The notes under the pieces: generated by a model
Told to the model about the DNA's origin: nothing
Databases searched by the model: none
The model's input: the letters and a program-made list of their open reading frames with translations, nothing else
Position numbers and translations under genes: made by a program
NCBI RefSeq assembly: GCF_007655135.1
Contig: NC_045128.1
Location: 31,714,811 to 31,778,810, forward strand
Length of the DNA: 64,000 nucleotides
From: Punica granatum
Taxonomy: Eukaryota; Streptophyta; Magnoliopsida; Myrtales; Lythraceae
Direction of reading: 5' to 3'
Shown here: positions 33,447-44,597 of the stretch, piece after piece
Layout of the letters: each line of letters begins with the position of its first letter
How positions within the stretch are numbered: the first letter of the stretch is position 1

Positions 33447-36289
33447 ATATAAAGTGTTAATGGTTGTTCTAATGTGTGTGAGACGCATGATAAGGATTTT
33501 GGGGACCCTCACTCTTTGCCCTCCATCCTGACGTTCGATTCATATCGATCTGAATGGGCCCAGTTCATTTTATAAAACCATACATTTGTAAGATAAATGG
33601 GCCTCAATTTTTCTGCACAACAGAAATAATTAGTTGGCCCAAGTTTAACACAGCCCAGCCCATGTTAAATACAAGGTCCGTATTTCCTTCTCCGTATGCT
33701 TCGCGAACAGCTAGTCTCGATTTAGGTAGCATCCTCCCTTCGGTCTCTAGGGCGTACTGGATTCGAGCAGAGTTAAAAAGCTGCCGGGTCGATCCCTTAA
33801 TTTGCCAAACTAATTCACATTCAAGTCTATCGAGCTCGGCTAAGTTGACATTTGAAAAGTTTACTCTCATCTATAGGCTCGACTCGATTATTTTAAATAT
33901 CGTCTACAACAATTATTTCAAGCCTTATTTTCCTAGTTCTCCAAGCTGATAGAGATTTTCAGTTGGGCATAGTCGAAACTCAGAATATTGGCTTTTGCAA
34001 GCAATTTGTGGTCTAAGAAAGTCACTATCGAAACACTGATTATTTTTGACAAATAGGGTGAGAACACCTCGTAATTTTATTAGGATTCAAAAAAATGGAT
34101 ATTAAGCTCCTTATTAGTTATTATGAATTCTAATTAGTTGTTGAATTGCTTAATTAATAAATTTGAAAAATGGAACTCCTTGCTGGTGTAAAATAAATAT
34201 CCTCCAGGTGCTTTTGTGTTCGGGTGGTACATGCAGGTTTAAGACATTACTATCATGCCATCATTCTATAAATCCATCGAAGCAGAAGAAAAATGATAAT
34301 TATAATACAAGCATTGCGTCATAAAGGATGTCATATACATTTTTCTATGATGTTCATATCTTAATGTGAAAATTATTATGTGTTTTTTCCTAGTCGATAT
34401 GGAAAGACATAATAACTTGTCTACACATATACGTTCATGCAATAAAAGTTCTCAATTCAATTCTTCCAAATAAAAAAGGAAAAAAGAAAAGAGTTCTCCA
34501 TTCAAATAGAGAGGACTAAGTTGGAAGGTCCAATTCCCTTCAAATTCCTCGATCCAATGCGTAGCTTACCTTAGGTAGATAAGGCAAGTGGGTTGACGGA
34601 ATTAGCCCTCTTGCTTGCGGTGTAAGTAAGCGTTCGAGTCATATGGTGATACTGGTGACACGAGCCAGTTGATGATCTGAGTGACTAATTTAAAATAGTA
34701 GTTCAATATTTCAAAGAATAATTGAAATAAAAAAATTTAAAAGGTGATTAAGCAATTATTCATCTTTTTTTTTCTTAGTGACTCTGAAATACATTCTTCC
34801 ATATTTGTTTGACAAATTCTCTTGACAATCACATGCAATGACAGCCACAGGTACATGAAGAAAAGAACTTAAGAATGGCATATGATTTCATCTATTTTAT
34901 GAGAGAGAAGATGCTTTTTAGTAATTATGAGAGAGAAGTAAAAACCTATGGAGGAGACAAAATCGAATTAAGAGGTGAGACGATAAAGCTTTTATTTATG
35001 ACAAATATATTAGACGAAGTCATCGGTGAAATATAAGGTAGGAAGAGTTCCTAATGGTTTATAACTTCTCTCTGTTTTTTTTTTAATCTAACGATTCTAA
35101 TATGAGAGAATGGAAGAGAGAGAGAGAGAGAGAGAGAATTCAAGAGAATTGAGGGATAATTATCGGACTTGACCCCAATCTTCACTCCTTTTTTCTTTTT
35201 TTATTCCCCATTGATGGTTAAAACATGGCCAATATACCCTGATTCGATCCCTCCCGTGTGAGGACCAATTACCGGTCTGATAATATTCCCTTCTGTACTT
35301 TGTTTGACTGACGATGATGATAGAGATGTCGACCTTTAAGTTCCTTGCTGTCTATATAGCTGGCACCAATCACTGTAATATACTGTATTTGGCTTTCAAA
35401 ACATTTTTTCAATTCAATAAATTAATTGAGCTCGAATGCTCGATCGATTTGCTCGCTCCCTCGCTTCCTCATAAGATTCATCACATTACAAACTACGTTA
35501 ACTAAATCGTTTTAACATATACTTTGTTGGGCATATATCATTTATATCATGTATATTAATTAAATTAGCCATTTTTCCATATTTCTTGGTTGTATTCTGG
35601 GAAGGTAGATATTACATCTTAGGAAGCTTGTATATGCACGTGCATTACTAGTGGAATGAATGAGAAGAAATTCCTCCACTTAATTTTGCCTCAACAAAAT
35701 TGATATGATAATAGAGCGAGTTTGACATCCAAAAGATCGTTCGACAATATATATATATGTTTGATAAAAATGAATGGTTGAGATTTAAGAATAGAAATCT
35801 AATAGTACATATTCTATGTATTATTATAGTGATGATTTTTAACGTACCATTGCAGAAATATCCTTGATTATTACGTACCTTGAAGTGATGAAAGTTATGA
35901 ATTATGTTTTATAAAAGGAGGTCCACGATTGGCCAATTATTTTTAAGAGAGATATGTTTTCGGTCACACCAAGGGAGATGCGTATATCAAGCAATGCGCC
36001 CTGTATACATACACACATATCGTAAATAGAACAGTATTTGCTATATATGTTGATTAATTCCCCAAGGCCGATTGACATCTAAGAATAAAACAGGCAATTA
36101 CCAAGGTTTGCGGTTGTACAAAGAATTTGTGTTGTAATTTGTCTTCTAATAATCTTAGTAAACAATAAAAAAAAAAGAAGAAGATTATGTGGCAATTAGT
36201 CTAGGAGCAAGGCACCCATTTCCTGGACGTACCGGACAATTCACTATAACGTAACATATCATCCCAAAATATTATACTTCCTATGATAG

Positions 36290-36850
36290 TCAGAGAGCCA
36301 CTTCCTCTGTCTCCTGACTCTCCTCCTCTGTCTCCTGACTCTCCTCCTCCGTCGACTCCGGGGTGGAAGAAACCTCCGTCTCCCGACTCTCCTCCTCCTT
36401 CAACTCCGGGGTGGAAGAAACCGACTGCTGCGATTCGGCTGCATCGGCATTGCTCTCGGTATTCCGGGCTGCCCTTCCGTTCGTCCCTTCTTTGCCTTTA
36501 GCTTTCCACCACCTAGCAATTCCTTTTATCATGCTCCGGGTGTTCCGTTTGCAGGTGAAGAAACCATTGTAGATGGTCAAGAAGATAACCACCCCAGCGG
36601 CGATACTGCCTACTACGGCCCACGAGCTGCGGTGGTGGTGGTGGGCAATAGTGGTTGGTGGAGCTCCTTCCACGACTATCACTGGGGGAAAGCACGGACA
36701 AAAGGAACACACCGTGGGTAGTGGAGGAGGCGGCGGAGGCAGCGGAGGGGTCGGAGGAAATTGAAAGGGAAAAGGAAATTCTGATGGTGGTGGAGGGCCG
36801 AAAAACTCCATACGATGGAGTTTCCTCGATTTCATAGTCTTCTTCTTCAT
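36290..36850 (-). CDS. Pro-rich, His-run, single-span membrane protein, copy 2 (186 aa, intact)
   Basis: Paralogue of 16070-16588 with the same order: basic start (MKKKTMKSRK), Pro-rich region (19-64, up to eight Pro in a row), HHHH at 70-73, hydrophobic span at about 77-98 (AVVGSIAAGVVIFLTIYNGFF), TCKRN, a basic stretch, and an acidic tail (147-186) with SSTPEL/SSTPES units and repeated SQETEE. The tail is 14 residues longer than in copy 1 through extra EESQETE repeats. The start at 36850 is chosen because it equals the copy 1 start. The more upstream in-frame ATG (36904) lies inside the TATA box. The substitutions between copies keep the frame, which supports selection as protein, though a dN/dS test is needed. 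Function unknown. Confidence 0.7.
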   Translation of the reverse strand: MKKKTMKSRKLHRMEFFGPPPPSEFPFPFQFPPTPPLPPPPPPLPTVCSFCPCFPPVIVVEGAPPTTIAHHHHRSSWAVVGSIAAGVVIFLTIYNGFFTCKRNTRSMIKGIARWWKAKGKEGTNGRAARNTESNADAAESQQSVSSTPELKEEESRETEVSSTPESTEEESQETEEESQETEEVAL

Positions 36851-36900
36851 GGCGATGGTTTCGGGGGCTGTTGAAGTGAGACGAGATAGGGCAATCAAAT

Positions 36901-36910
36901 GCATTTATGG
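36901..36910 (-). promoter_or_regulatory. TATA box of the 36.3-kb Pro-rich gene
   Basis: The minus strand reads CTCCATAAATGC, 51-60 bp upstream of the ATG at 36850. The same element reads CTATAAATGC in the array copies (about 47551, 49832, 51937), where the 5' leader is about 200 bp longer. This copy therefore has a shortened leader. Confidence 0.55.
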
Positions 36911-37061
36911 AGTGAGGGTGAGGAAGGGAGGAGAGAAATTTCCAAGGCCAGAACGGTGCACACCAACGCTTTGTCTTCGGGGTATAATTTTCATCTTTTT
37001 CCCTGTTCTTTTGAAAAGGGTGGGGAGAAGTGGGAGTCATAGATACTGGGAATAATAGCAC

Positions 37062-37797
37062 TAACTTTTTTTTGGAAGAAGTGGGTGAGAGACGTATCTA
37101 AAGAAGTACGAGACGTGAATACGAATGATAAGGAATCTCCTACAGAAGCTTTTTTATTTGTTCCCCCACCGGATACAGCACAAATAGCGGCGGCAAACAT
37201 CACCTCAAAGATCGCGAGAAGCTTGAGAGGGAGATTTCCATGATGTCTTAGAATCCGGAGCCTGCCCCAGATGAGACAGGATACTTGAAATTATATCACC
37301 ATTGCAATAGTATATATCATCTTAATCGAACTGGATTAATAGGTTTATAGGAGGACAAAAGGATAGAAGCTTTAAATAGCAGGAGCATCAATCTGATCAA
37401 GATCTCTTAGATCACTTATAAAGGAGAATAAGTGGTAAGAAACTTTAATGAACAATACTTTGTATGTGGTAAAACTTATACCGTCAAAGTGCGCACATAA
37501 GTGAGATAGCAAATTATTTTCAGTTAAGATTAAACTTAATTATTAAGAGCGGCTGGTTCATTTAATTATAATTAAGTTATTTCAATGTCAAAATTTATAT
37601 TTTCACCGGAAGATAATGTTGGAATTTAGAGGAGACAAAATATAAAATAGATGCCCCCCGTTAGATTAAAACAACTTGTAATCTAAACAAATTAAAGTTT
37701 TAACAACCATTCTTTTTCAATCTTTGTCCTGGCAGATTTGAATTTCTCATACGCTGATGGAAAAGGAATCACCAAATAGTAATATCAAACTGCTCAA
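37062..37797. other. Intergenic, no gene
   Basis: Contains an inverted partial copy of the 'gatcttgatccgat' module near 37390-37420 and another near 37600 ('ataatgttggaattta', shared with 12.33 and 17.09 kb). Nothing coding. Confidence 0.45.
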
Positions 37798-38093
37798 CTG
37801 CTTATTCTTCTTTATAAGTGATCTTGATCCGATGGATGCTCATGCAATTTAACACTTCTGTCATTTCGTCTTTCACTACATCTTTTTCTCCTCGAAACCA
37901 CTAACGATATTGGCATGGATGAATTAATTCTAACATATATGCGTGATACCAATTAATTAAATAATAATATATCTGTCAAATAAAAAGGCTAATTGAAGAA
38001 GTAGAAAAAAATTGCTAGCTAAATACAACTAATTCCTTAAAACTCTTCATAGTGTGTATAGAATCCCTAGCTCCATGCTAGTCAGGGCACTCG

Positions 38094-38461
38094 CTAGTGG
38101 TGGTACCCGAAGTAGGGAGCCGGGGCAAGAGCCACAATTGGTGGTGAAGATGGAGGAGAAGCTGCCTGGGCAAGAGTGGGACGAGGTGGAGGCGGTTGTG
38201 CTTCCCTGCATTCCCAGGTGCGCCTTCGCTCGCTCTTCCTGAGCTCCCCGCTGATCATATCCCGCTGCATCTGCATGTCTTCGATGAATTGTTCAACACA
38301 ACAGCGTAAAATCCAAATAAAGATGGAGATCATCAACCCAAATAAGGATTATGCATGTTATGCATACTATGATGACTACTTTCAGTTCAGCCAGGGTTCT
38401 ATGCGATGCCGCCAAAGATGGAGGAGGAATCGCTGGATGCCAGTTGGGCGATGGCAGCCAT
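38094..38461 (-). pseudogene. Small membrane-protein family, frameshifted copy
   Basis: ATG at 38461 gives MAAIAQLASSDSSSIFGG, almost identical to the 11.5-kb gene, then stops at TAG. The hydrophobic part continues in another frame (ELKVVIIVCITCIILIW). The end of the span and the tail (ISIFIWILRCCVEQF..RRRTWECREAQPPPP..APYFGYHH) are in a third. At least two frame changes separate a start that is intact from a tail that is intact. This copy shows the ancestral Arg codon at the position of the 11.5-kb stop. Confidence 0.65.
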
Positions 38462-38822
38462 TGGTGTAGAAGGAGGATGAGGAAGTAGCAGTTGCAGGAA
38501 TAGGAAAACCAGTGAAGACAAGAGGAGAGGTGGCAGTGAGGAAAGGCCGCTAGCGAGTGAGTCGGTTCTCCCCTTTTTGGGGGGAAAAAGAAAAAGAAAA
38601 GATTAGTTCTCTTTTTTTTTTCTTGCACATTAAGTTTTAAATAAATTGTGATATACTGTAATGTTAAAGAGCACAAAATTTAATATATTCAAGGATGTAA
38701 TAAAACTTATTTTCATATATGCAAATCATATGTATTGGATATCTATCACTAGGCATCATATTTTGAATGAAAATTCATTTAGTGAATAATTGTTTAATAT
38801 CCACTAAAATATCACATTATAT

Positions 38823-38975
38823 TTTTTTGGTTACAAAAGAGGCCCGAGGCCTAGTACAATGAAAGATAAATCATAAATAACTAATAAAGAGACACGGGTA
38901 GTCTCACTACGTATTAAACATGCGGCTTCTAGGTCAACAGGCAAAGGCATACGTTACTGCGTTACGCCCTCTTTT
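38823..38975 (-). repeat. SINE-like insertion, second copy
   Basis: Colinear with 32665-32828 within the tandem duplication. It shares the TTGACCTAGAAGCC head and the 'tttgtaacc' plus A-run 3' end (minus-strand reading). Confidence 0.5.
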
Positions 38976-41900
38976 GATCACATTATTTTAGACTCAAATA
39001 TATTTATGAAAACAATGATCAAAATTGACATTTCTTATTATTTGACAATAGATCTTTTTCGATCCACGGCATTGCCACATGCATTTTCCTAGTAATATAA
39101 TATAATATATGCAAATATATACACTTGTCACTTGGTGCTTCCCCAAACCACCCATGACCACCCCCAACCGATAAAATAAAATAAAATAATAGGAGCACAA
39201 AACGAGAAATTATATATACTTGGTATTTGGTGGAAGCAAGATACAATGATCTACTATTAATTAATACTAAGCACATGCAACTCTCATACGGGACATTGAT
39301 CAAGCCATGCATGCATGCATGCATGCATTCTTAATTAATTTCTTAAAAAGTGGTATTTTGTTTTCCTGAATTTATTCATAATTAAGAATATATAAAAGTG
39401 TTAATGGTTGTTCCAATGTGTGTGAGGCGCATAATAAGGATTTTGGGGACCCTCACTCTCAGCCCTCCGTCCTAATGTTCGATTCAAATTGATCTGAATG
39501 GGCCCAGTTCATTTTGTAAAACCATACATTTGTAAGATAGATGGGCCTCAATTTTCCTGCACAGTAGAAATAATTAGTTGGCTCAAGTTTAAATACAAGG
39601 TCCGTATTTCTTTCTCAGTATGGTTCACGAACAGCTAGTCCCGATTTAGGTGGCATCCTGCCTTGGGTCTCTAGGGCAGACTCGAATTGAGCAGAGTTGA
39701 AAGCTGCCGGGTAGATCCCTTAATTTGCCGAACTAATTCACATTCAAGTTTCTCGAGCTCGACTAAGTTGACATTTGAAAAAGTTTATGCTTAGCTATAG
39801 GCTCGACTCGATTATTTTAAAGCTCTTATGCAGCAACTATTTCAAACCTTCTTTTCATAGTTCTCCAAGCTGATAGGGATTTTCAGTTGGGCATAGTCGA
39901 AACTCAGAATATTGGCTTTTGCAAGCATTTTGTGGTATGAGAAAGCCACATCGAAACTCTGATTATTTTCGGCAAATAGAGTGAGAATGCCTCGTAATTT
40001 TATCAGGATTCAAAAAAATGGATATTGAAACTCCTTATTAGTTATTATGAATTCTAATTAGTTGGAATTGCTTAATTAATAAATTTGAAAAATTGAACCC
40101 CTTGCTGGTCTAAAATAAATATCCTCCAAGCACTTTTGCGTTTGGGTGGTACATGCAGGTTTAAGACATTAGTATCATGCCATCATTATATAAATCCATC
40201 GAAGCAGAAGAAAAATGATAATTATAATACAAGCATTGCGTCATAAACAATGTCATATACATTTTTCTATGATGTTCATATCTTAATGTGAAAATTATTA
40301 TGTGTTTCTTCCTAGTCGATATGGAGAGACATAATAACTTGTCTACACGTATACGTTCATGCAATAAAAAGTTCTCAATTTAATTCACCCAAAAAAAAAA
40401 GTGTTCTCTCAATTCAAATAGAGAGGATTAATTTGAAAGATAAGGCAAGTGGATTGACGTAATTACCCCTCTTGCTTGCGGTGTAAGTAAGCGTTCGAGT
40501 CAGATGGTAATACTGGTGACATGAGCCAGTTGATGAGCTGAGTTACTAATTTAAAATAGTAGTTGAATATTTCAAAGAATAATTGAAATAAAAAAAATTA
40601 AAAAGATAATTAAGCAATTATTCGTCTTTGTTTTTCTCAGTGACTCTGAAATACATTCTTTCATATTTGTTTGACAAATTCTCTTGACAATCGCATGCAA
40701 TGACAATTTATCTATTTTATAAGAGATGAGATGCTTTATAGTAATTATGAGAGAGAAGTAAAAACCTTGATCGAATTAAGAGGTGTGACGATAAAACTTT
40801 ATTTATGACAAATATAATATACGAAGTCGTCGGTGAGATATAAGATAGGAAGAGTTCCTAATGGTTTATAACTTTTATTTATTTATTTATTTATTTATTT
40901 ATTTTATCTAACGATTCTAATAAGAGAGAGTGGAAGAGAAAAATGGAGAAAAGAGAGAGAATTCAAGAGAATTGAGGGATAATTATCGTACTTGACCCCA
41001 ATCTTCACTTCTTTTTTTTCATAGATGCTTAAAACATGGCCAAATACACTAATTGGCTCCCTCCCGTGGAGGGACCAATTACCGGTCTGATAATATTCCC
41101 TCCTTGCTCTCTACTTATCTTCAGCTGGCACTCATCACTATAAAATCCTATATTTGGCTTTCAAAACATTTTTTCAATTCATTAAATTAATTGAGCTCGA
41201 ATGCTTGATCGATTCTCTCGCTCCCTCATAAGATTCATCACATTACAAACTACGTTAACTAGTGGAATCATGTATATTAATTAAATTAGCCATATGCTTT
41301 GTTGGGCATATATCATGTATATTAATTAAATTAGCCATTTTTCCATATTTCTTGCTTGTCTTCTAGGAAGGTAGATATTACATCTTAGAAAGCTTGTATA
41401 TGCAGGTGCATTACTAGTGGAATCAATGAGAAGAAATTCCTCCACTTAATTTTGCCTCAACAAAATTGATATGATAGTAGAGCCAGTTTGACATGCGAAG
41501 ATCGTTCGACAAAATATATATTTTTATGTTTGATAAAAATGAGTAGTTGAGATTTAAGAATAGAAATCTAACCGTTCATATTTTATGTGCTACCATAGTG
41601 ATGATTTTTTAACATAACATTGCAGAAATATCCTTGATTATTACATATCTTGACGTGATGAAAGTTATGAATTATGTATTATAAAAGTAGGTCCTCAATC
41701 GGCCAATTAATTTTAAGGAAGATACGTTTTCAGTCACACCAAGGGAGATACGTATATCAAGCAATGCGCACTATATACATACACACATATTATAAATAGA
41801 ACAGTGTTTGCTATATATGTTGAATTTTTTTTTCCGGTGGAAACGGGGCAAAAGCCTTAAATAGCAATTCAATAGGAACAAGATGGGGTATGGAGGCTCC

Positions 41901-41989
41901 TGAAATATCGCCTAACAGAAGTGGTAAACATTAGGAGCTTAATGAAGAACATGAGTGCCCAAAGGAAAGTCGATCGCTCTCCTAACAAG

Positions 41990-42508
41990 CCAGTCCGCGC
42001 ATGAGTTTCCCTTCCGATAAGTGTGTTGAATACGGATTTCTCAAGTTCGCCGGCATAGTTCTTTAATACGTTGAAGTAGGGCTTGTAATGTGGGTGCACA
42101 ACTACCCTACCCGAAGATAAAATTGAACACCACTAAGGAGTCCACCTCAAGCATCACTTTCCGAAAACCTGAATTCCAAGCCAGCTCTAGACCCGTAAGA
42201 ACTCCTCATAATTCCGCCATCGTGACAGAAGTGATTTCAATATTTTGCACATAGCTGATCACCCAACCACTACTGTCATTGCATATTAAGCAACCGGCCC
42301 TTGCTGTTCTTGGATTCCCATGAGCGAAGCCATCGGTGTTCAACTTGAGAAAATCTTCGGATGGCCTCAACCAGCGAATGTCCATCCAAACATTGTTGCT
42401 ACCACCTCCAATAGCCCGAGCTGCTACCCAGGACTCCTGAAATCCCAAGGCAGTGCGAAGAATTGCTTGTGTACCCGACTCCGAACGGGAGAAATCGGGG
42501 TCAAACAA
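41990..42508 (-). pseudogene. LINE RNase H domain, decayed
   Basis: FLKLNTDGFAHGNPRTARAG (first Asp), VTMAEL (Glu), KVMLEVDSLVV (second Asp) and REGNSCADWLVRRA (last Asp) give all four RNase H catalytic positions of the plant LINE type. A TGA replaces the expected Trp right after MAEL, and further stops follow. Confidence 0.75.
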
Positions 42509-43169
42509 CGCTTTATTTCGCCAACTCCAGATTAACCAACATTCTGTGGCAAAGATAGAAGGCCAGTTAGAGTGGAATGTTGGCTAATATTACTCAACAA
42601 CCATTCGTTCAGGGGACGGGAGAAGAACACCGATTGGTCTGCTAAAGGGATAAGGCTTACCCAAATCGGCTTGGACAACGCATAATCTCGGAGGGCATGT
42701 TATGTCGATTCGATGCCCAAGTTGCAACCTGATCAGCTAAGAGAGGGACTGAGATGTCTCTTGAATCGGGCTTCGTTCGTGAGAAGGCTTTTTCCTTCAA
42801 CCCGCCACAAGAAAAGCTGAATACGTTGTGGGCCCCTCCCACGACCATATAGTCTTCCACAGTCTCGACTAAGAGGGCAATCCCGAGGTCAAGGTTAATA
42901 GCTTATAAGCCGATGACACCGAATAATCTCTTGACGGTGAAAGCCTCCAAAAAGGAATATCACTACCACTTGTATCCGAGGACGGCGGCAGCACACTCGC
43001 CAAGTGGAACAGTGATGTGTGGTTCAAATAAGTTGAGATCCGAGGCCAATCCCAGACTTCAGACGATGTCACAAAACTTGCAATCAGCTTGTGTAGAGTT
43101 GCAGCTGATGGGACAGAGACAACCTGCTCTAGCAACGGCCCACAGCCCAAGACCCAATGAACCAGCCAA

Positions 43170-43490
43170 AATCGTGTTTGAGAGCCCTCTTGTAACTGCC
43201 AGCCCATGCCCGATCTCATTAGGCTCTAAGATGAACTAATATCACGCCAAAGTCATGAATCGCTCAGCTTCACGTACAAACAATAATCCAGGCCCAACCC
43301 ATTCGGATATTTATGAGAAAGAACCTGCACCCTAAGATCGAGTGAGAAGCCCCCAACCAATCTTGCCAAGTAGAGCAGAGTTAAACTCGCTCAGCCGATG
43401 CAATCCCAGGCCACCTGCCTCTCTCGATTGGCAAATTGAATCCCATCGTGTTCGAGAGCCCTCCCGTAATTGCCAGCCCATGCCCAATCT
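43170..43490 (-). repeat. Short internal duplication inside the LINE fragment
   Basis: The stretch 'gagagccctct.gtaa.tgccagcccatgccc.atct' occurs at about 43175-43218 and again at about 43452-43490, flanking the RT connection region. The second copy sits at the fragment's edge. Confidence 0.65.
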
Positions 43491-43496
43491 TCCCTA

Positions 43497-44454
43497 AGGC
43501 CGATTGATATCTAAGAACAACACAGGCATTACCAAGGTTTGCGTTGTACAAAGAATTTGTGTTGTAATTTGTCTTCTAATAATCTTAGTAAACAATAAAA
43601 TAAAAACAAAAGATTATATTGCAATTAGTCTAGGACCAGGGCACTTTTGATCTTGTCTTTTCGTTCCCCAAAATTCCAACATTATTTTCTGAGTGAAAAT
43701 AAATATCCACACTGTAATTATATGGAACCAGCCGCTGCTCTAATGAAGCTTACTCTTGGTTGAAAATTACTTATTCAAGTTGGTTATTAATTACTCTTCC
43801 GTATACGTGGTGCAAATCAGAGGTTTACTCATAAAAAAAAAAAGTTTTGAGTTTTACTGAAGTAAATCCGACCCACATATTCATTTCGCTTCAGTGGGAC
43901 TCCAAGTTCTCCCTTCTCCTTCCTCCCCATGGCAGCAGTGGCACATCTAGCGAGTTAGTCGGACTCGACATATAATTTGTTTGGTTCTAATTTTCCTTAA
44001 ACTATATATATATATATATATATAAGATCAGCGCAAGCTCAGTTCTTAATTGGGGGTGAGGCTGTGAAGGCTTGATTAGCAGTTCCAGTCTGTCGTAGTG
44101 AATTGTGACATGTATAGACAAATATATATATATATATATATATATAACTTCATTTTATTATTATGAATAAAATTGAATAGATATGGCTTATAAATACATA
44201 GAGAGTAAATTTCATAGAGGAATATTTCCTTGACGTACCGGACAATTCACTATAACGTGACATATCATCCCAAAATATTATAGTTCCTATGATCCACTTC
44301 GATAGAAGTTCCCTCGAAGGTGGTTTTTCAAGTAGATCCATAACATCATCAAATCAATTAGACTATGAATTATTTAATCCTTTTTTATTCCTCTTTCTCT
44401 AGCATCATTGCATTATAATAATATAGTCAGAGAGCCTAAGAATATGTTCCTGAC
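43497..44454. repeat. Module remnant downstream of the split Pro-rich gene
   Basis: 43497-43720 is the continuation of the 36.06-36.22 kb sequence, and 43810-44450 matches 15400-16060. (TA)n tracts at about 44005 and 44122. No gene. Confidence 0.7.
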
Positions 44455-44597
44455 TTACTCGACCTCCGTCTCCTGACTCTCCTCCTCCTTCGACTCCGGG
44501 GTGGAAGAAACCGATTGCTGCAACCCAGCTGCATCGGCATTGCTCTCGGTCTTCCGGGCTGCCCTTTGGCTCGTCCCTTCTTTGCATTTAGCTATCA

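Larger units (their letters stand above)
31690..36215. repeat. Tandem segmental duplication, unit 1 (partner 37798-41823)
   Basis: Colinear and same orientation with 37798-41823, with frequent small differences. Both contain a broken small membrane-protein gene, a SINE-like insertion and long AT-rich spacers. Unit 1 alone has the 285-bp insertion at 33162-33446. The intact Pro-rich gene at 36290-36850 lies between the two units. Apart from the entries listed inside it, nothing coding is supported. Confidence 0.9.
37798..41823. repeat. Tandem segmental duplication, unit 2 (partner 31690-36215)
   Basis: See unit 1 for content. This unit lacks the 285-bp insertion and several short stretches of unit 1, has a (TTTA)n run near 40870-40902, and is cut at its right end by the LINE fragment at 41824. 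Its sequence resumes at about 43497. Confidence 0.9.
41824..43495 (-). mobile_element. LINE 3' fragment, minus strand
   Basis: It interrupts tandem unit 2 and starts on the plus strand with a T run (41826-41834), the poly(A) of a minus-strand element. Coding relics in order: the reverse-transcriptase connection region (NREAGGLGLHRLSEFNSALLGKIGWGL, about 43450-43360), the zinc-finger-like linker region (..FWLVHWVLGCGPLL.., 43219-42600) and RNase H (42400-41990). Stops and frame changes are many. The endonuclease and RT core are missing, so it is 5' truncated. It differs in sequence from the LINE at 60.6-63.4 kb. Confidence 0.8.

Noticed and set aside
33554..33949. 131-aa plus and 88-aa minus frames
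   Set aside because: The duplicate at 39.5-39.9 kb has indels that break both frames; no motif recognised.
36290..36904. Longer start (ATG 36904, 204 aa) for the Pro-rich gene copy 2
   Set aside because: That ATG lies within the TATA box and the extra 18 residues have no counterpart in copy 1.
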